A stretch of DNA of 64,000 bases from Hymenobacter siberiensis (GTDB lineage Bacteria; Bacteroidota; Bacteroidia; Cytophagales; Hymenobacteraceae), in NCBI RefSeq assembly GCF_018967865.2, contig NZ_JAHLZY020000001.1, positions 868,001 to 932,000 on the forward strand. Direction: 5' to 3'. This document shows positions 43,501 to 50,823 of the stretch, piece after piece (positions within the stretch are counted from its first letter, which is position 1; every line of letters starts with the position of its first letter). The notes under the pieces are model-generated. The model made no database searches. It worked only from the letters and a program-made list of their open reading frames with translations, and was not told the DNA's origin. A program made the translations under genes and the position numbers.

Positions 43501-44250
43501 CAGGTAATAGGCGGCAACGTGCAGGGCAGCACGCTCCTGGCCGAAGCCATGGCCGAATATTCGGCCCTGATGGTGCTGCGGGCGCACAATGGCCCGGCCA
43601 CCATGCAGCGCTTCCTTAAGTTCGACATGAACCGCTACCTCACCGGCCGCGCCTTCGAGCAGAAGAAGGAAGTGCCGTTGGCGCTGGTCGAAAACCAGCA
43701 GTACATCCACTACGCCAAGGGCTCGGTGGTGATGTACGGCCTGCAGGACTACCTCGGCGAGGCCACCCTGAATGCGGCCCTCAAAAAGTACGTGGCCGCC
43801 GTGGCCTACCAGCAGCCGCCCTACACCAACTCGACGGAGTTCATCGGTTACCTGCGCCGCGCCGCCCCCGATTCGCTCCAGCCCTACCTCACCGACCAGT
43901 TCGAGCGCATCACGCTCTACGACAACCGCGTGACGGCCGCCACCAGCAGAAAGCTGCCCGACGGCCGCTATCAGGTCGATTTCACGGTGAAATCGGCCAA
44001 GTTTTATGCAGACAGTCTGGGCGCCCAGAAGCCCGCCGACCAAACCCGCGACGCCCTGCCCGTGGCCATTTTCCCCGAAATGGGCAAGGATAAAAAGCCC
44101 GTGGCCCCGCTGCTGCTCCAGAAGCGCCGCCTGCGCACCGGCGACAACCAGCTGCGCTTCGTGGTGAGCAAAAAGCCCGCTTCCGTCGCCATCGACCCCT
44201 ACCACCTGCTAATGGACCGGCAGCTCGACGATAACACCAAAGACCTGTAG
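40591..44250 (+). CDS. ABC-2 permease fused to an M1-family aminopeptidase
   Basis: From ATG 40591 the product is 1219 residues. Residues 1 to about 620 hold two ABC-2 permease-like blocks, each with about six transmembrane helices (MFLPILLFELKYRLRRPATW and LTKLEFRGIVRSRYFLAIAG begin them). The C-terminal half is periplasmic. It begins VAQPRITAVDMNTEIFP, and carries the M1 gluzincin motif HEVGHQWW at about 961 and Glu in LLAEAMAEYSALMV about 20 residues later. The upstream open frame through the repeat is ignored. With the ATPase it forms a transporter-peptidase unit of the kind annotated ABC permease/M1 aminopeptidase in Bacteroidota; substrate unknown. Confidence 0.92.
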   Translation: MFLPILLFELKYRLRRPATWIYFLLLFAMAFLLVTAAGGGFGTGVKVALGGDGQTVKINAPFSLNIITAVLSVFGVIIASSLMGNPVYRDFEYRTHSLFYTTPISKFGYLGGRFFGSYLISVLVFSGIGLGAAVAGMMPWVAAERFLAVAPAGTYVWPYLVLVLPNLLFSGAIFFTGATLSRNILSTYIGSVLLLVVYLVATAYLQDLKNEHLVAALDAFGISAIEFTTRYWTSAEKNSLLLPLSSYVLLNRAVWLAVGLGLLGLCYARFRFSAFASDKPDKKSRRVAAADVLAAEAVPAAQPGGLRLPRVAQVFSGAMSLRQWWSLTKLEFRGIVRSRYFLAIAGAGVILLLATSSQVGRTFDTATYPVTYEVLQAITGSFFLFFLAIIIFYSGELVWREREAGVAQITDAVPVPSWVPFLSKLAALGLVQVVLLAVVMVCGLLIQTFKGYFHYEIGQYLQALFLYELPFLLLLCVLSMVTQVVVNNKYLGFAVMVMYYVANIFRSQIGFGHRLLGYGGGPTPGQYSDMNGYAHFLPAFWWTKLLWAGVALLLVLLASLLWTRGTDTTGRLREARRRWSAGSTAALALGLLISLGTGGYIFYNTNVLNKYLTPKEGEKRQVAYEKQYRRFKDVAQPRITAVDMNTEIFPSTRAVRFRGRFTLVNKHARALDTVIVSIPVEQNPRVRSITLGQPGQATLALNDTTYGVLLYRLARPLAPGDSLALGMDILYQERGFPSTGTNTDIVYNGTFISSNYLPGLGYREGAELSGDQDRKNYGLKPKPRMAPVNDLKARQNTYISQDADWIRFRTTVSTEADQTAIAPGYLQKEWVKNGRRYFTYVMDRPMLNFYTFLSARYQEYKSQWVDTAGHRTIPITIYYQPGHEYNLKRMAEGARDALAYCSKNFSPYQHRQLRILEFPRYQSFAQSFANTVPFSEAIGFIANVNDKDPEDLNYPYYVTAHEVGHQWWAHQVIGGNVQGSTLLAEAMAEYSALMVLRAHNGPATMQRFLKFDMNRYLTGRAFEQKKEVPLALVENQQYIHYAKGSVVMYGLQDYLGEATLNAALKKYVAAVAYQQPPYTNSTEFIGYLRRAAPDSLQPYLTDQFERITLYDNRVTAATSRKLPDGRYQVDFTVKSAKFYADSLGAQKPADQTRDALPVAIFPEMGKDKKPVAPLLLQKRRLRTGDNQLRFVVSKKPASVAIDPYHLLMDRQLDDNTKDL

Positions 44251-44267
44251 GGCTGGAAGCACAGGCG

Positions 44268-44310
44268 CACAAAAAAATCCCCGGCCAAAGTGGTCGGGGA
44301 TTTTTTGTAT
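44268..44310 (+). terminator. Bidirectional terminator between convergent genes
   Basis: AAAAAAATCCCCGGCC and the complementary GGTCGGGGATTTTTT form the stem, with A/T runs on both sides. It sits between the stops at 44250 (plus) and 44330 (minus). Confidence 0.9.
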
Positions 44311-44329
44311 TCGGGCAGCCGCCGTGCGA

Positions 44330-44812
44330 TTATTTGCGCACCTGGCGCAGGTCGCGCTTCACTTGCTTGTGGGCCGTTTTGAGGTAGCGCTTGAGCTGCT
44401 GCTTGCGCGATACCACGATTACGCGGGCATTGGTCAGGCTCACCGTCGACTCGTCGGCCGAGGCATTCAGGGTCATTTTTTCATCGGCGTAGCCGGCGTA
44501 AGTCACCAGCGCATCGAGGGCTCCGGCGTTGGCTGGTACTTCAAATTTGAACTCGCCGTCGGCGTTGGTCACGGCCATTTGCTTGGAGGCCGTCAGGATA
44601 ACCACGGCGCCGGGCAGCGGGCCGGCCGGATTGGTGATTTTGCCCATGAGCACCCTCTTCTCCGGCTTAGTACCCATGGTCCCGCCGTCGGTATCAGTCG
44701 CCAGGGCAAAAGCAGCGCCGGTAAAGCCACGTTGGGCCTGCGCCGTAAAAGTAGCCAGGTTGATAACACAGGCAAAAACGGCGACGACGAGTATAGAGGA
44801 GGAGAAGCGCAT
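44330..44812 (-). CDS. Small secreted carboxypeptidase-like regulatory domain protein
   Basis: From ATG 44812 the protein is 160 residues, with signal peptide about 1-26 (VVAVFACVINLATFTAQAQ). A single Cna-B/CarboxypepD_reg-like domain follows at about 55-130: VLMGKITNPAGPLPGAVVIL, TNADGEFKFEVPANAG, LVTYAGYADEK. A basic, Lys/Arg/Gln-rich C-terminus (RKQQLKRYLKTAHKQVKRDL) ends it. No barrel or plug follows, so it is a stand-alone domain protein exported to the periplasm. A similar small protein is encoded at 45425. Function unknown. Confidence 0.8.
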   Translation of the reverse strand: MRFSSSILVVAVFACVINLATFTAQAQRGFTGAAFALATDTDGGTMGTKPEKRVLMGKITNPAGPLPGAVVILTASKQMAVTNADGEFKFEVPANAGALDALVTYAGYADEKMTLNASADESTVSLTNARVIVVSRKQQLKRYLKTAHKQVKRDLRQVRK

Positions 44813-44984
44813 GGCGGTGATAAGTATCAGATATTTTTGAATGATACAAATGTCGCATTGCATTTGTGGGATAATGACCCGCCTCGCCCAACTGTATCAA
44901 ACCGCCGGTGAATGACTGGATTTGCCAAAGCAATGAATTAGCTAGCGCATTTGCACTCCTTGCAGAGTGTATTGTAAGAATGAT

Positions 44985-45016
44985 ATAGGGACGCTACGTT
45001 TTGCATCTCGCCGTTG
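44985..45016. repeat. Degenerate half copy of the GAGACGCAA element
   Basis: TAGGGACGCTACGTTTTGCA followed by TCTCGCCGTTG resembles one arm of the full element at 45169-45296 with several substitutions. Nothing else is recognisable in 44813-45168. Confidence 0.5.
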
Positions 45017-45168
45017 CACAACCCACGCCAGGACCGTCGAGTAATTTCCCTCAGTAATGAGCCGTAACCCATTGTGCCCGTCCCTGCAGCTTGCGAACGA
45101 GCAGTTGTACATATCCGGCCGGGCTTGTACCCGCACCTTGCTTTACTTTAGAGCAAATTCAAGGTCCG

Positions 45169-45296
45169 TGTACACGATGTAGAGACGCAATATTTTGCGT
45201 CTCGTCGTTGCTGATGTTGTTATAACCGCGCAGGTTTGTGCGGTCCCGGTCGTTCAACGACGAGACGTAAAATGTTGCGTCTCTACATCGTGTACA
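45169..45296. mobile_element. MITE-like element with TGTAGAGACGCAA arms
   Basis: The left arm (45169-45210) begins TGTACACGATGTAGAGACGC and contains its own inner palindrome GACGCAATATTTTGCGTC. The right arm (45255-45296) is the near-perfect reverse complement. The loop is about 44 bp and there is no coding frame. Similar GAGACGCAA elements are widespread in Bacteroidota to my knowledge. Confidence 0.75.
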
Positions 45297-45330
45297 TAGA
45301 ATCCGAAACCTCTCTAGGAGTATCAAATAG

Positions 45331-45362
45331 AAAAACCCTGGCCTATGAGGCCAGGGTTTAGC
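45331..45362 (-). terminator. Terminator after the small secreted protein gene at 45425
   Basis: On the minus strand AAACCCTGGCC and GGCCAGGG pair, followed by five T. It lies about 65 bp past the stop. Confidence 0.85.
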
Positions 45363-45424
45363 AATTGGGGTTGCAGAAAAGAGGTGTGGTAGCTAGTAGC
45401 AAGAGGAAAGTGGGCGGGAAGGAA

Positions 45425-45829
45425 TCATTGGGTAGCCGGGCCTTTATCGCGCAGCAGGTACACCGAGCCCAGTGCCTGCACGGCTGCCAGATGCACTACT
45501 TCTTCGCGCAGGCCCCCGTAGCCGCAGGTCAGCTCTACTTCTTTCGTGTTGCTGGGCACGCGCAGCTCGAATTCACCTTCCGAGTTGGTTACCACAATGG
45601 TGTGGCTGCCGTGTAGCCAAACCGTAGCTCCGGGTAATACACCTGTTTTGCCCTGTATCATGCCATGAATAACTTTGGTAGTGACGGTTTTAGTGCCTTC
45701 TTCCGGGTCGGTGCCGGCTGCTTCTTCCATCTTTTCACCCGCTTGGGTATAAGCATATTGTGCCTGGCTGGGCATGGCGGCCAACAAAAAACCGACAGCA
45801 GCAACGGTGGAAGTAAGGCCGAATTTCAT
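45425..45829 (-). CDS. Small secreted carboxypeptidase-like regulatory domain protein, second copy
   Basis: From ATG 45829 the protein is 134 residues: signal peptide about 1-24 (LTSTVAAVGFLLAAMPSQAQ), then a single regulatory-like domain (VIHGMIQGKTGVLPGATVWLHG, TNSEGEFELRVPSNTKEVELTCGYGGL). It matches the protein at 44330 in layout (signal, one domain, short tail) but is divergent in sequence, so an old duplication is likely. No partner domain is attached. Both are separated by repeats and an AT-rich spacer. Confidence 0.78.
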   Translation of the reverse strand: MKFGLTSTVAAVGFLLAAMPSQAQYAYTQAGEKMEEAAGTDPEEGTKTVTTKVIHGMIQGKTGVLPGATVWLHGSHTIVVTNSEGEFELRVPSNTKEVELTCGYGGLREEVVHLAAVQALGSVYLLRDKGPATQ

Positions 45830-45972
45830 GGCGAATTGCACTAATAATATTATTTATTGCAGAATACAAACGTACAATAAAATCATAGTATGTTGCAAGC
45901 ATTTGTAATAATAAATTCGCTTTTATTCTGGGATAAGCGCAATTATTAGTTAGCGCACCGGCTCAGCATCCA

Positions 45973-46008
45973 TAAAAAAACCTCCGCACTATTAGTGTGG
46001 AGGTTTTC
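45973..46008 (-). terminator. Terminator after the sdpI-like pseudogene
   Basis: On the minus strand, AAAACCTCCACAC and GTGCGGAGG-type arms pair and are followed by a run of T (forward A run 45974-45980). Confidence 0.8.
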
Positions 46009-46069
46009 TATTAGAATTAACTAATTATACAATAATCAGTTATCAGCTGATTATTGTATAATAGGCGAT

Positions 46070-46733
46070 TCAGACCACATTGCGCCGCTGCTCTTCCTGC
46101 CGGAAAACGAAGTAGGAGTAACCATAGCAAAATGCCGTTGTAAGCAGTATCAGCCCCACGAGTACCAGATTCATCTGTCGGGCCGGTACTATCAGCGCCA
46201 GCCCGATAAGCAGGACCCCCACCAGGCAAAAGACCATGCCACCTATGCGGTGCGTACGGGCCCACACGGTAGGGCTTTCCAACGTCCAGGGCGTGCGGAT
46301 GCCTACGAAGTAATTGGGCTGTACTTGTGGTTAAATAGTTGCCCATAAAGGCCAGAAACAGGCCCAGCAGCACTGTTATGCCCCGGCTTGTGGTGCCGGG
46401 GTGCAGCCCCATATACAGGCCGTAGGCTAACAGCCCTCCCAGCATGGCCACCATTGCAAGGCGCAGCTTCTGGAAATTTACGCTGCTACTGTCGAGCCGG
46501 CGTTTGGGGTCGAGATAGGGCAGTATCGTGAAAAAGAACGCCACAAATAGTGGCGCCCCCAGCATGAGCAGCCACATGTGGTCGCGCCCGATGTAGTCGT
46601 TGGGCTGTCCGGCGCTGTCGAAGTGCGTAGGCACCTGGGCCGGCAGCTGCGGCCACACAAAAAGCAGATACAGCGACGGGGCCAGCATGGCCCCGAGCGT
46701 GAGCAGTTGCCAGATGAGTAGGTTCTTCTTCAT
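46070..46733 (-). pseudogene. SdpI/DUF1648-family membrane protein with a frameshift
   Basis: The first frame encodes about 135 residues: LPAQVPTHFDSAGQPNDYIGRDHMWL (the DUF1648 motif VPxHFxxxGxPD), several membrane helices, and FMGNYLTT. At about 46322-46332 an extra base shifts the frame. The next frame gives VQPNYFVGIRTPWTLESPTVWARTHRIGG, the hallmark of the SdpI C-terminal domain, then further helices to a stop at 46070. The first frame instead runs on nonsensically to 46017. In Bacillus, SdpI gives immunity to the SDP toxin and acts with SdpR; in Bacteroidota the role is unknown. The regulator upstream is intact. Confidence 0.85.
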
Positions 46734-46761
46734 GAGTAGGGCAAAAAGAGCGGTGAAAAGG

Positions 46762-47016
46762 TTAGGACTTGAATTGGTAAAGCCAGCCTAGTAGTTCGTC
46801 TAATACGGTCATGTTGAGGGTGTATACCACGAACTGGCCTTGCTTCTGGCTGGTCACGAGGTCGGCTTGGCGCAGCAGGTCGAGATGGTGGCTGATGGTG
46901 GGGGCCGAGAACTGGAACTGCTCGGCAATGGCCCCGGCGGTGGCCGGCCCGCCGCGCAGCCGCTCCAGAATGGCGCGGCGCGTGGGGTCGTTCAGGGCTT
47001 TGAAAAGAGCATTCAT
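46762..47016 (-). CDS. ArsR-family autorepressor (SdpR-like)
   Basis: The 84-residue winged-helix protein begins LFKALNDPTRRAILERLRGG, with recognition helix SAPTISHHLDLLRQADLVTS and wing QGQFVVYTLNMTVL. This short form, with an ALNDPTRR start and SHHLxxLxxAxLV, is typical of SdpR-type regulators that precede sdpI. It is 28 bp upstream of the sdpI-like pseudogene in the same direction, the classical sdpR-sdpI order. With sdpI frameshifted it may now only regulate itself or other sites. Confidence 0.88.
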   Translation of the reverse strand: MNALFKALNDPTRRAILERLRGGPATAGAIAEQFQFSAPTISHHLDLLRQADLVTSQKQGQFVVYTLNMTVLDELLGWLYQFKS

Positions 47017-47061
47017 ACAGGGTGTTTCAATAATTAGGCAAATATCTAAATAAAATCGAAA

Positions 47062-47095
47062 TAAAAAAACGCGACCCCAAAAAGGGCCGCGCTGC
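47062..47095 (-). terminator. Terminator after the small membrane protein gene
   Basis: On the minus strand, GCGCGGCCC and GGGGTCGCG pair around TTTTT and are followed by a run of seven T. It lies about 40 bp past the stop at 47134. Confidence 0.8.
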
Positions 47096-47133
47096 TAACA
47101 TAGTTTGTGGATTGGGCCGAACCTTGCCAGCCG

Positions 47134-47517
47134 CTAGGCCGGCTGCTGCGCCGGGGTTTCGGCGGCCGTTTCGGGGCGGCGGCCCCAGGAGGCCATGCCG
47201 CAGCGGCTTTGCATTTGCTGGCGGAATTTCTCGCGGGCTTCGGGGCTGAGGTGCTCCATGCGGCCGGCCATGCGCTGCTTCCACTCGCGGCGCTTGCGGG
47301 CCCAGCCGCCGGGCTGCCCGCCCCGGAAACCACCAAACAGGATACGGCTCAGCAGTAGCAGGCCGTAGGTTTGGCCCAGCGTGATGGCCGGCAGGCGGAA
47401 CAGCGCCGGCATCAGCCAGTTCCAGAGGGCCTGTGTGGCAAACCCGACTACGGCAACAAAGAGCGCCGCAAAGAAGAAGAAGCGAAGGCCGCGCAGCAGC
47501 CAGAATTTACGGTTCAT
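47134..47517 (-). CDS. Small two-helix membrane protein next to an ECF sigma factor
   Basis: The 127-residue protein has two hydrophobic segments. Helix 1 is about 9-31 (LRFFFFAALFVAVVGFATQ). After LWNWLMPALFRLPAITLGQ comes helix 2 at about 46-63 (TYGLLLLSRILFGGF). A basic loop (ARKRREWKQRMAGRM) and a cytoplasmic-looking tail (HLSPEAREKFRQQMQSRCG) follow. The LWNWLMPALF..ITLGQ..GLLLLSRILFGGF pattern recalls an uncharacterised Bacteroidota family, often seen by sigma-70 genes in my memory, but I cannot name it. It begins about 100 bp after the sigma gene on the same strand. It is not a classical FecR-type anti-sigma factor. Confidence 0.7.
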   Translation of the reverse strand: MNRKFWLLRGLRFFFFAALFVAVVGFATQALWNWLMPALFRLPAITLGQTYGLLLLSRILFGGFRGGQPGGWARKRREWKQRMAGRMEHLSPEAREKFRQQMQSRCGMASWGRRPETAAETPAQQPA

Positions 47518-47620
47518 GATAGGTGAGATAGTGAAAGGGTGAGGTGGTTAGATAGACTAGGATTTGATGCGGCCGACGAGGTTGGCAGAACATCAAGCCC
47601 ACTATTTCACCACTTCACCT

Positions 47621-48232
47621 TTAGTCGGTGAATAGTTCGGTGTAGAGCTTTTGCAAGCGCTTGCGCAGGTGCAGCACGGCGTAGTGCTTGCGCGAAATCA
47701 GGGTTTTGAGCGGCACGCCGGTTTCTTCCTCCATCTGGCGGAAGGTATTATCCTCCAGCTCGTGCCACACAAACACTTCGCGCTGGGCCACCGGTAGCTC
47801 GGCCAGGGCATCGCTGAGGGCTTCCATGAGGGTTTCGCGCAGCAGGCGGTTTTCGGGCGAGTCGTCGGGGGCGGGGAGCAGGTCGGCCAGCAGTAGGCCC
47901 TCACCGTCGTCGCTGGCTTCGGCGGCGCCAAAGGCTGCCTCCAGGCTCACTGGCCGCTTGCGGCGGTAGAGGTCGGTGATGCGGTTGCGGGCCACCCGGA
48001 AGAGCCAGGCCGCCGCCTGTTCCACGGGCTTGAGCAGCCGGTAGCTTTCTACGAGCTCGGCGAAAACGTCCTGCAGGAGGTCTTCGGCCTCGGCCTCATC
48101 CGGAATGCGCCGCCGGATGAACTGCAGCAGCCGGGGCCGCTGCTGGCGCACAGTTTCAGCAATCTGGCGGTCTTGCTGCGAGGCCGACATCGGCAGGAGG
48201 GGAGAGGGGAGCGAAAGTGCCATGGTTGTCAT
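47621..48232 (-). CDS. ECF-type RNA polymerase sigma-70 factor
   Basis: The 203-residue protein has sigma region 2 (about 25-95): RPRLLQFIRRRIPDEAEAEDLLQDVFAELVE and AAAWLFRVARNRITDLYRRKR. An acidic linker carries EASDDGEGLLLADLLPAPDD, and region 4 (about 140-195) reads LAELPVAQREVFVWHELEDNTFRQMEEETGVPLKTLISRKHYAVLHLRKRL. Region 3 is absent, as in ECF factors. The first ATG is used, though MSASQQ a few residues later is also possible. Its promoter targets are not evident here. The gene downstream encodes a small membrane protein that could control it. Confidence 0.9.
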   Translation of the reverse strand: MTTMALSLPSPLLPMSASQQDRQIAETVRQQRPRLLQFIRRRIPDEAEAEDLLQDVFAELVESYRLLKPVEQAAAWLFRVARNRITDLYRRKRPVSLEAAFGAAEASDDGEGLLLADLLPAPDDSPENRLLRETLMEALSDALAELPVAQREVFVWHELEDNTFRQMEEETGVPLKTLISRKHYAVLHLRKRLQKLYTELFTD

Positions 48233-48537
48233 TCTGAATAAACAGACGCTGGCGGGTTGAAATTACTTTACAACTTTTCGATTTGTGCACCAAAACCAGT
48301 GGGTAGCCTTTCATATCGGGGGCGATGGCCAGCGGTAGCGGTAGTCGATGGGTTGCCTGCGGGACCACGTATTGGGTTTGCTGCCTAAAATAGATAACAT
48401 TTACGGAAAAAGTTATACTATTTGCGATGTCAATCCTGATGTCAGCCAGGCTATTGGATGGCGGTTAGTACTTTTGAATTAAACTTTATTGCCACGGAAT
48501 ACCCCTTTCACCTTCTTTCCTGTTTTCACTTTTTACC
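48233..48537. other. Intergenic region with no recognised gene
   Basis: This is a 305-bp divergent region between the sigma factor (minus) and a T9SS cargo gene (plus). The right half, from about 48385, is AT rich and should contain the promoter of the cargo gene; I see no certain motif. Confidence 0.5.
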
Positions 48538-50652
48538 ATGAATTATTTCTACTTTAACAAATTGTTGGTTTGCCTCGTTGGGTGGCTGTATTTATGTCCG
48601 TTCCTAGCATCGGCCGTGCCTTTCACGCCGGGCAACATTGTGGTGACGCGCGTAGGCGATGGCACCGCCACACTGACCGCGGTGGCCACAGTCATATACC
48701 TGGATGAGTACACGCCGGCTGGAGTGCTAGTGCAGTCGGTGGCACTGCCTACGGCCGTGACCGGTAACAACCGCATTCTTACTGCCAGTGGCAACTCCAC
48801 TTCGGAATTAGTGTTGTCCCGTACCGGCAATGGCCGTAGCCTGCTGCTGGCCGGCTACGGCACCTCCCCGGGCACCGCTGCCGTGGCCAGCTCCCAAGCC
48901 GCCGACGTGGCCCGCGTAGTAGGCGTGGTGAGCCCCGATGGCAGCGTGGACACCAGCACGAGCCTCGGTAGCGCCTTCAATGCCTCTAACGTACGCGCCG
49001 TGGCCTCGGCCGATGGCACGGATTTGTACGTAGTGGGCGGCAACTCGGGAGTGCAGTACGTTACCTTCGGTGGGTTCAATCCCACGCAGCTAAACACCTC
49101 GCCCACCAACCTGCGCGGCGTGGCCGTGGCCGGGGGCAACCTCTACATCTCGACCGCTTCCAGCTCTTACATCGGTCTGAGTGCCGTGGGTACGGGCCTG
49201 CCTACGGCGGCGGGACAAACCGTTGCCATCCTGCCCGGCTTTCCTGCCACTGCCGCTGGCCCCAGCCCCTACGGCTTTTACTTTGCTGACCTGAGCACGA
49301 CTGTACCCGGCGTGGATGTACTATATGTGGCGGATGACCGCAGCGGTACCGGCGGCGGCATTCAGAAATGGAGCCTGGTGGCCGGCACCTGGACGCTGAA
49401 TGGCATCATCGCCGGGTCGGCCACGACCATGGTGCGCGGCCTCGATGGCAATACCACCGGCACTACGGTGTCGCTAGTAGCCACCAGCGCCACCGGGCTC
49501 TACCTGCTTTCCGACAATACCGGCTACAACGTGGCCCCGACGCTAACCAGCATTCCGGCACCGGTGGCCACGGCCGCTACCAATACGGCCTTTCGGGGCA
49601 TTGCCTTCGCGCCGGTAGCGCCGGCCCCGCTGATTGCCAGCTTTAGCCCCACCAGCGGGCCGGTAGGTACCACGGTCACCGTCACAGGTTCTTTCCTGAC
49701 TGGTGCCTCAGCCCTCACCCTGAATGGCGTAGCAGTGACGGGCTTCACCGTAGTAGATGCCAGTACCATCACCTTCGTGGTGCCGGCCGGGGCCACTTCG
49801 GGCACTATTGCCGTTACCACGGCCGGGGGCATGGCCACCAGCACGGGCACGTTCACCGTGGTGGCCCCCAACCCGCTGCCAGTTATCAGCAGCCTGACGC
49901 CCGCCACCGCTGTGGCCGGCGCGGCAGCCTTTACCCTGACACTTAATGGCACGGGCTTTTACAGCGGTTCGGTTGTGAGCTTCAACGGCACGGCCCTGGC
50001 CACAACCTTCGTCTCGGCTACCCAGCTGACGGCCAGCGTACCTGCTGCTGCCATTGCCACGGCTGGCACCTGCGGCGTGACGGTAATCAATGCCGCACCG
50101 GGCGGGGGAACTTCGGCCGGTGCTACGTTCACCGTGACCGTGCCAGTGCCCACCATCACGAGCTTTACACCCACCACGGGCGGCCCTGGTACGTCGGTAA
50201 CCATCACGGGTACCAACTTTACAGGAGCTACAGTTGTGCGCATTGGCTCGTTCAACGTGCCTAACTTCACGGTGGTGAATGCCACTACCATTACTTTGGT
50301 GCTGCCTGCCGGCACCGGCAGCGTAACCGGTTTGCTCACGGTGACGACGCCGGGTGGCACGACCACCAGCGCCACGTCATTCAACCTGGTGTCGGCCACG
50401 CTGGCCAGCCAGGCGCTACCCGGCCTAAGCGTGTTCCCGAACCCCGCCACCGACCACCTGACGGTAGACCTGCCTTCAGCAGCACCGGCCACCGTGGCCC
50501 TGCGCGACCTGACGGGCCGCCTGGTGCTGGCCCCGGCCCCGCTAGGAGCCGACAAGCATTTGGCGCTGCCCGCCACGCTGGCCAGCGGCGTGTATTTCCT
50601 CGAAGTGCGGCAGAGTGGTCTAATCGCCGTGCGGCGCATCGAGAAGCGCTAA
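48538..50652 (+). CDS. T9SS cargo protein with IPT/TIG domains
   Basis: The protein has 704 residues with signal peptide about 1-28 (VCLVGWLYLCPFLASAV). Residues about 28-365 form a propeller-like region with YVVGGNSGVQYVTF and VDVLYVADDRSGTGGGIQKW segments. Three IPT/TIG immunoglobulin-like domains follow (about 367-450, 452-540, 543-625), each with the PTSGPVGTTVTVTG or PTTGGPGTSVTITGTNF signature. The last about 75 residues are a type A sorting domain (LSVFPNPATDHLTVDL, LASGVYFLEVRQSG, RRIEKR). It is therefore probably exported by T9SS to the surface. Ligand unknown. A strong terminator follows. Confidence 0.9.
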   Translation: MNYFYFNKLLVCLVGWLYLCPFLASAVPFTPGNIVVTRVGDGTATLTAVATVIYLDEYTPAGVLVQSVALPTAVTGNNRILTASGNSTSELVLSRTGNGRSLLLAGYGTSPGTAAVASSQAADVARVVGVVSPDGSVDTSTSLGSAFNASNVRAVASADGTDLYVVGGNSGVQYVTFGGFNPTQLNTSPTNLRGVAVAGGNLYISTASSSYIGLSAVGTGLPTAAGQTVAILPGFPATAAGPSPYGFYFADLSTTVPGVDVLYVADDRSGTGGGIQKWSLVAGTWTLNGIIAGSATTMVRGLDGNTTGTTVSLVATSATGLYLLSDNTGYNVAPTLTSIPAPVATAATNTAFRGIAFAPVAPAPLIASFSPTSGPVGTTVTVTGSFLTGASALTLNGVAVTGFTVVDASTITFVVPAGATSGTIAVTTAGGMATSTGTFTVVAPNPLPVISSLTPATAVAGAAAFTLTLNGTGFYSGSVVSFNGTALATTFVSATQLTASVPAAAIATAGTCGVTVINAAPGGGTSAGATFTVTVPVPTITSFTPTTGGPGTSVTITGTNFTGATVVRIGSFNVPNFTVVNATTITLVLPAGTGSVTGLLTVTTPGGTTTSATSFNLVSATLASQALPGLSVFPNPATDHLTVDLPSAAPATVALRDLTGRLVLAPAPLGADKHLALPATLASGVYFLEVRQSGLIAVRRIEKR

Positions 50653-50692
50653 GCAGCAACCGGGCAGCCTCCCCAAATCGGCCGCCTACAGC

Positions 50693-50737
50693 AAAAAAAG
50701 AGCCCCACCGGAGTTTTCCGGTGGGGCTCTTTTTTTG
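50693..50737 (+). terminator. Terminator after the TIG-domain cargo gene
   Basis: AAAAAAAGAGCCCCACCGGA and TCCGGTGGGGCTCTTTTTTT pair almost perfectly, 41 bp past the stop. Confidence 0.93.
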
Positions 50738-50823
50738 TGCGAAAGGGTAGTGATATGTGTGTTTGTCCGGGTGATTAGGTTGACCGGTTCAAGCACTTAT
50801 AAGGTGTTAGTCCTGAGCGATAG

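Noticed and set aside
46017..46733. Programmed frameshift in the sdpI-like gene
   Set aside because: There is no slippery heptamer with a following stem at about 46325, and the family is normally encoded in one frame, so mutation is more likely.
48156..48368. Small minus-strand frame upstream of the ECF sigma gene
   Set aside because: The frame overlaps the sigma gene and shows no signal, motif or ribosome-binding site; I treat it as non-coding.
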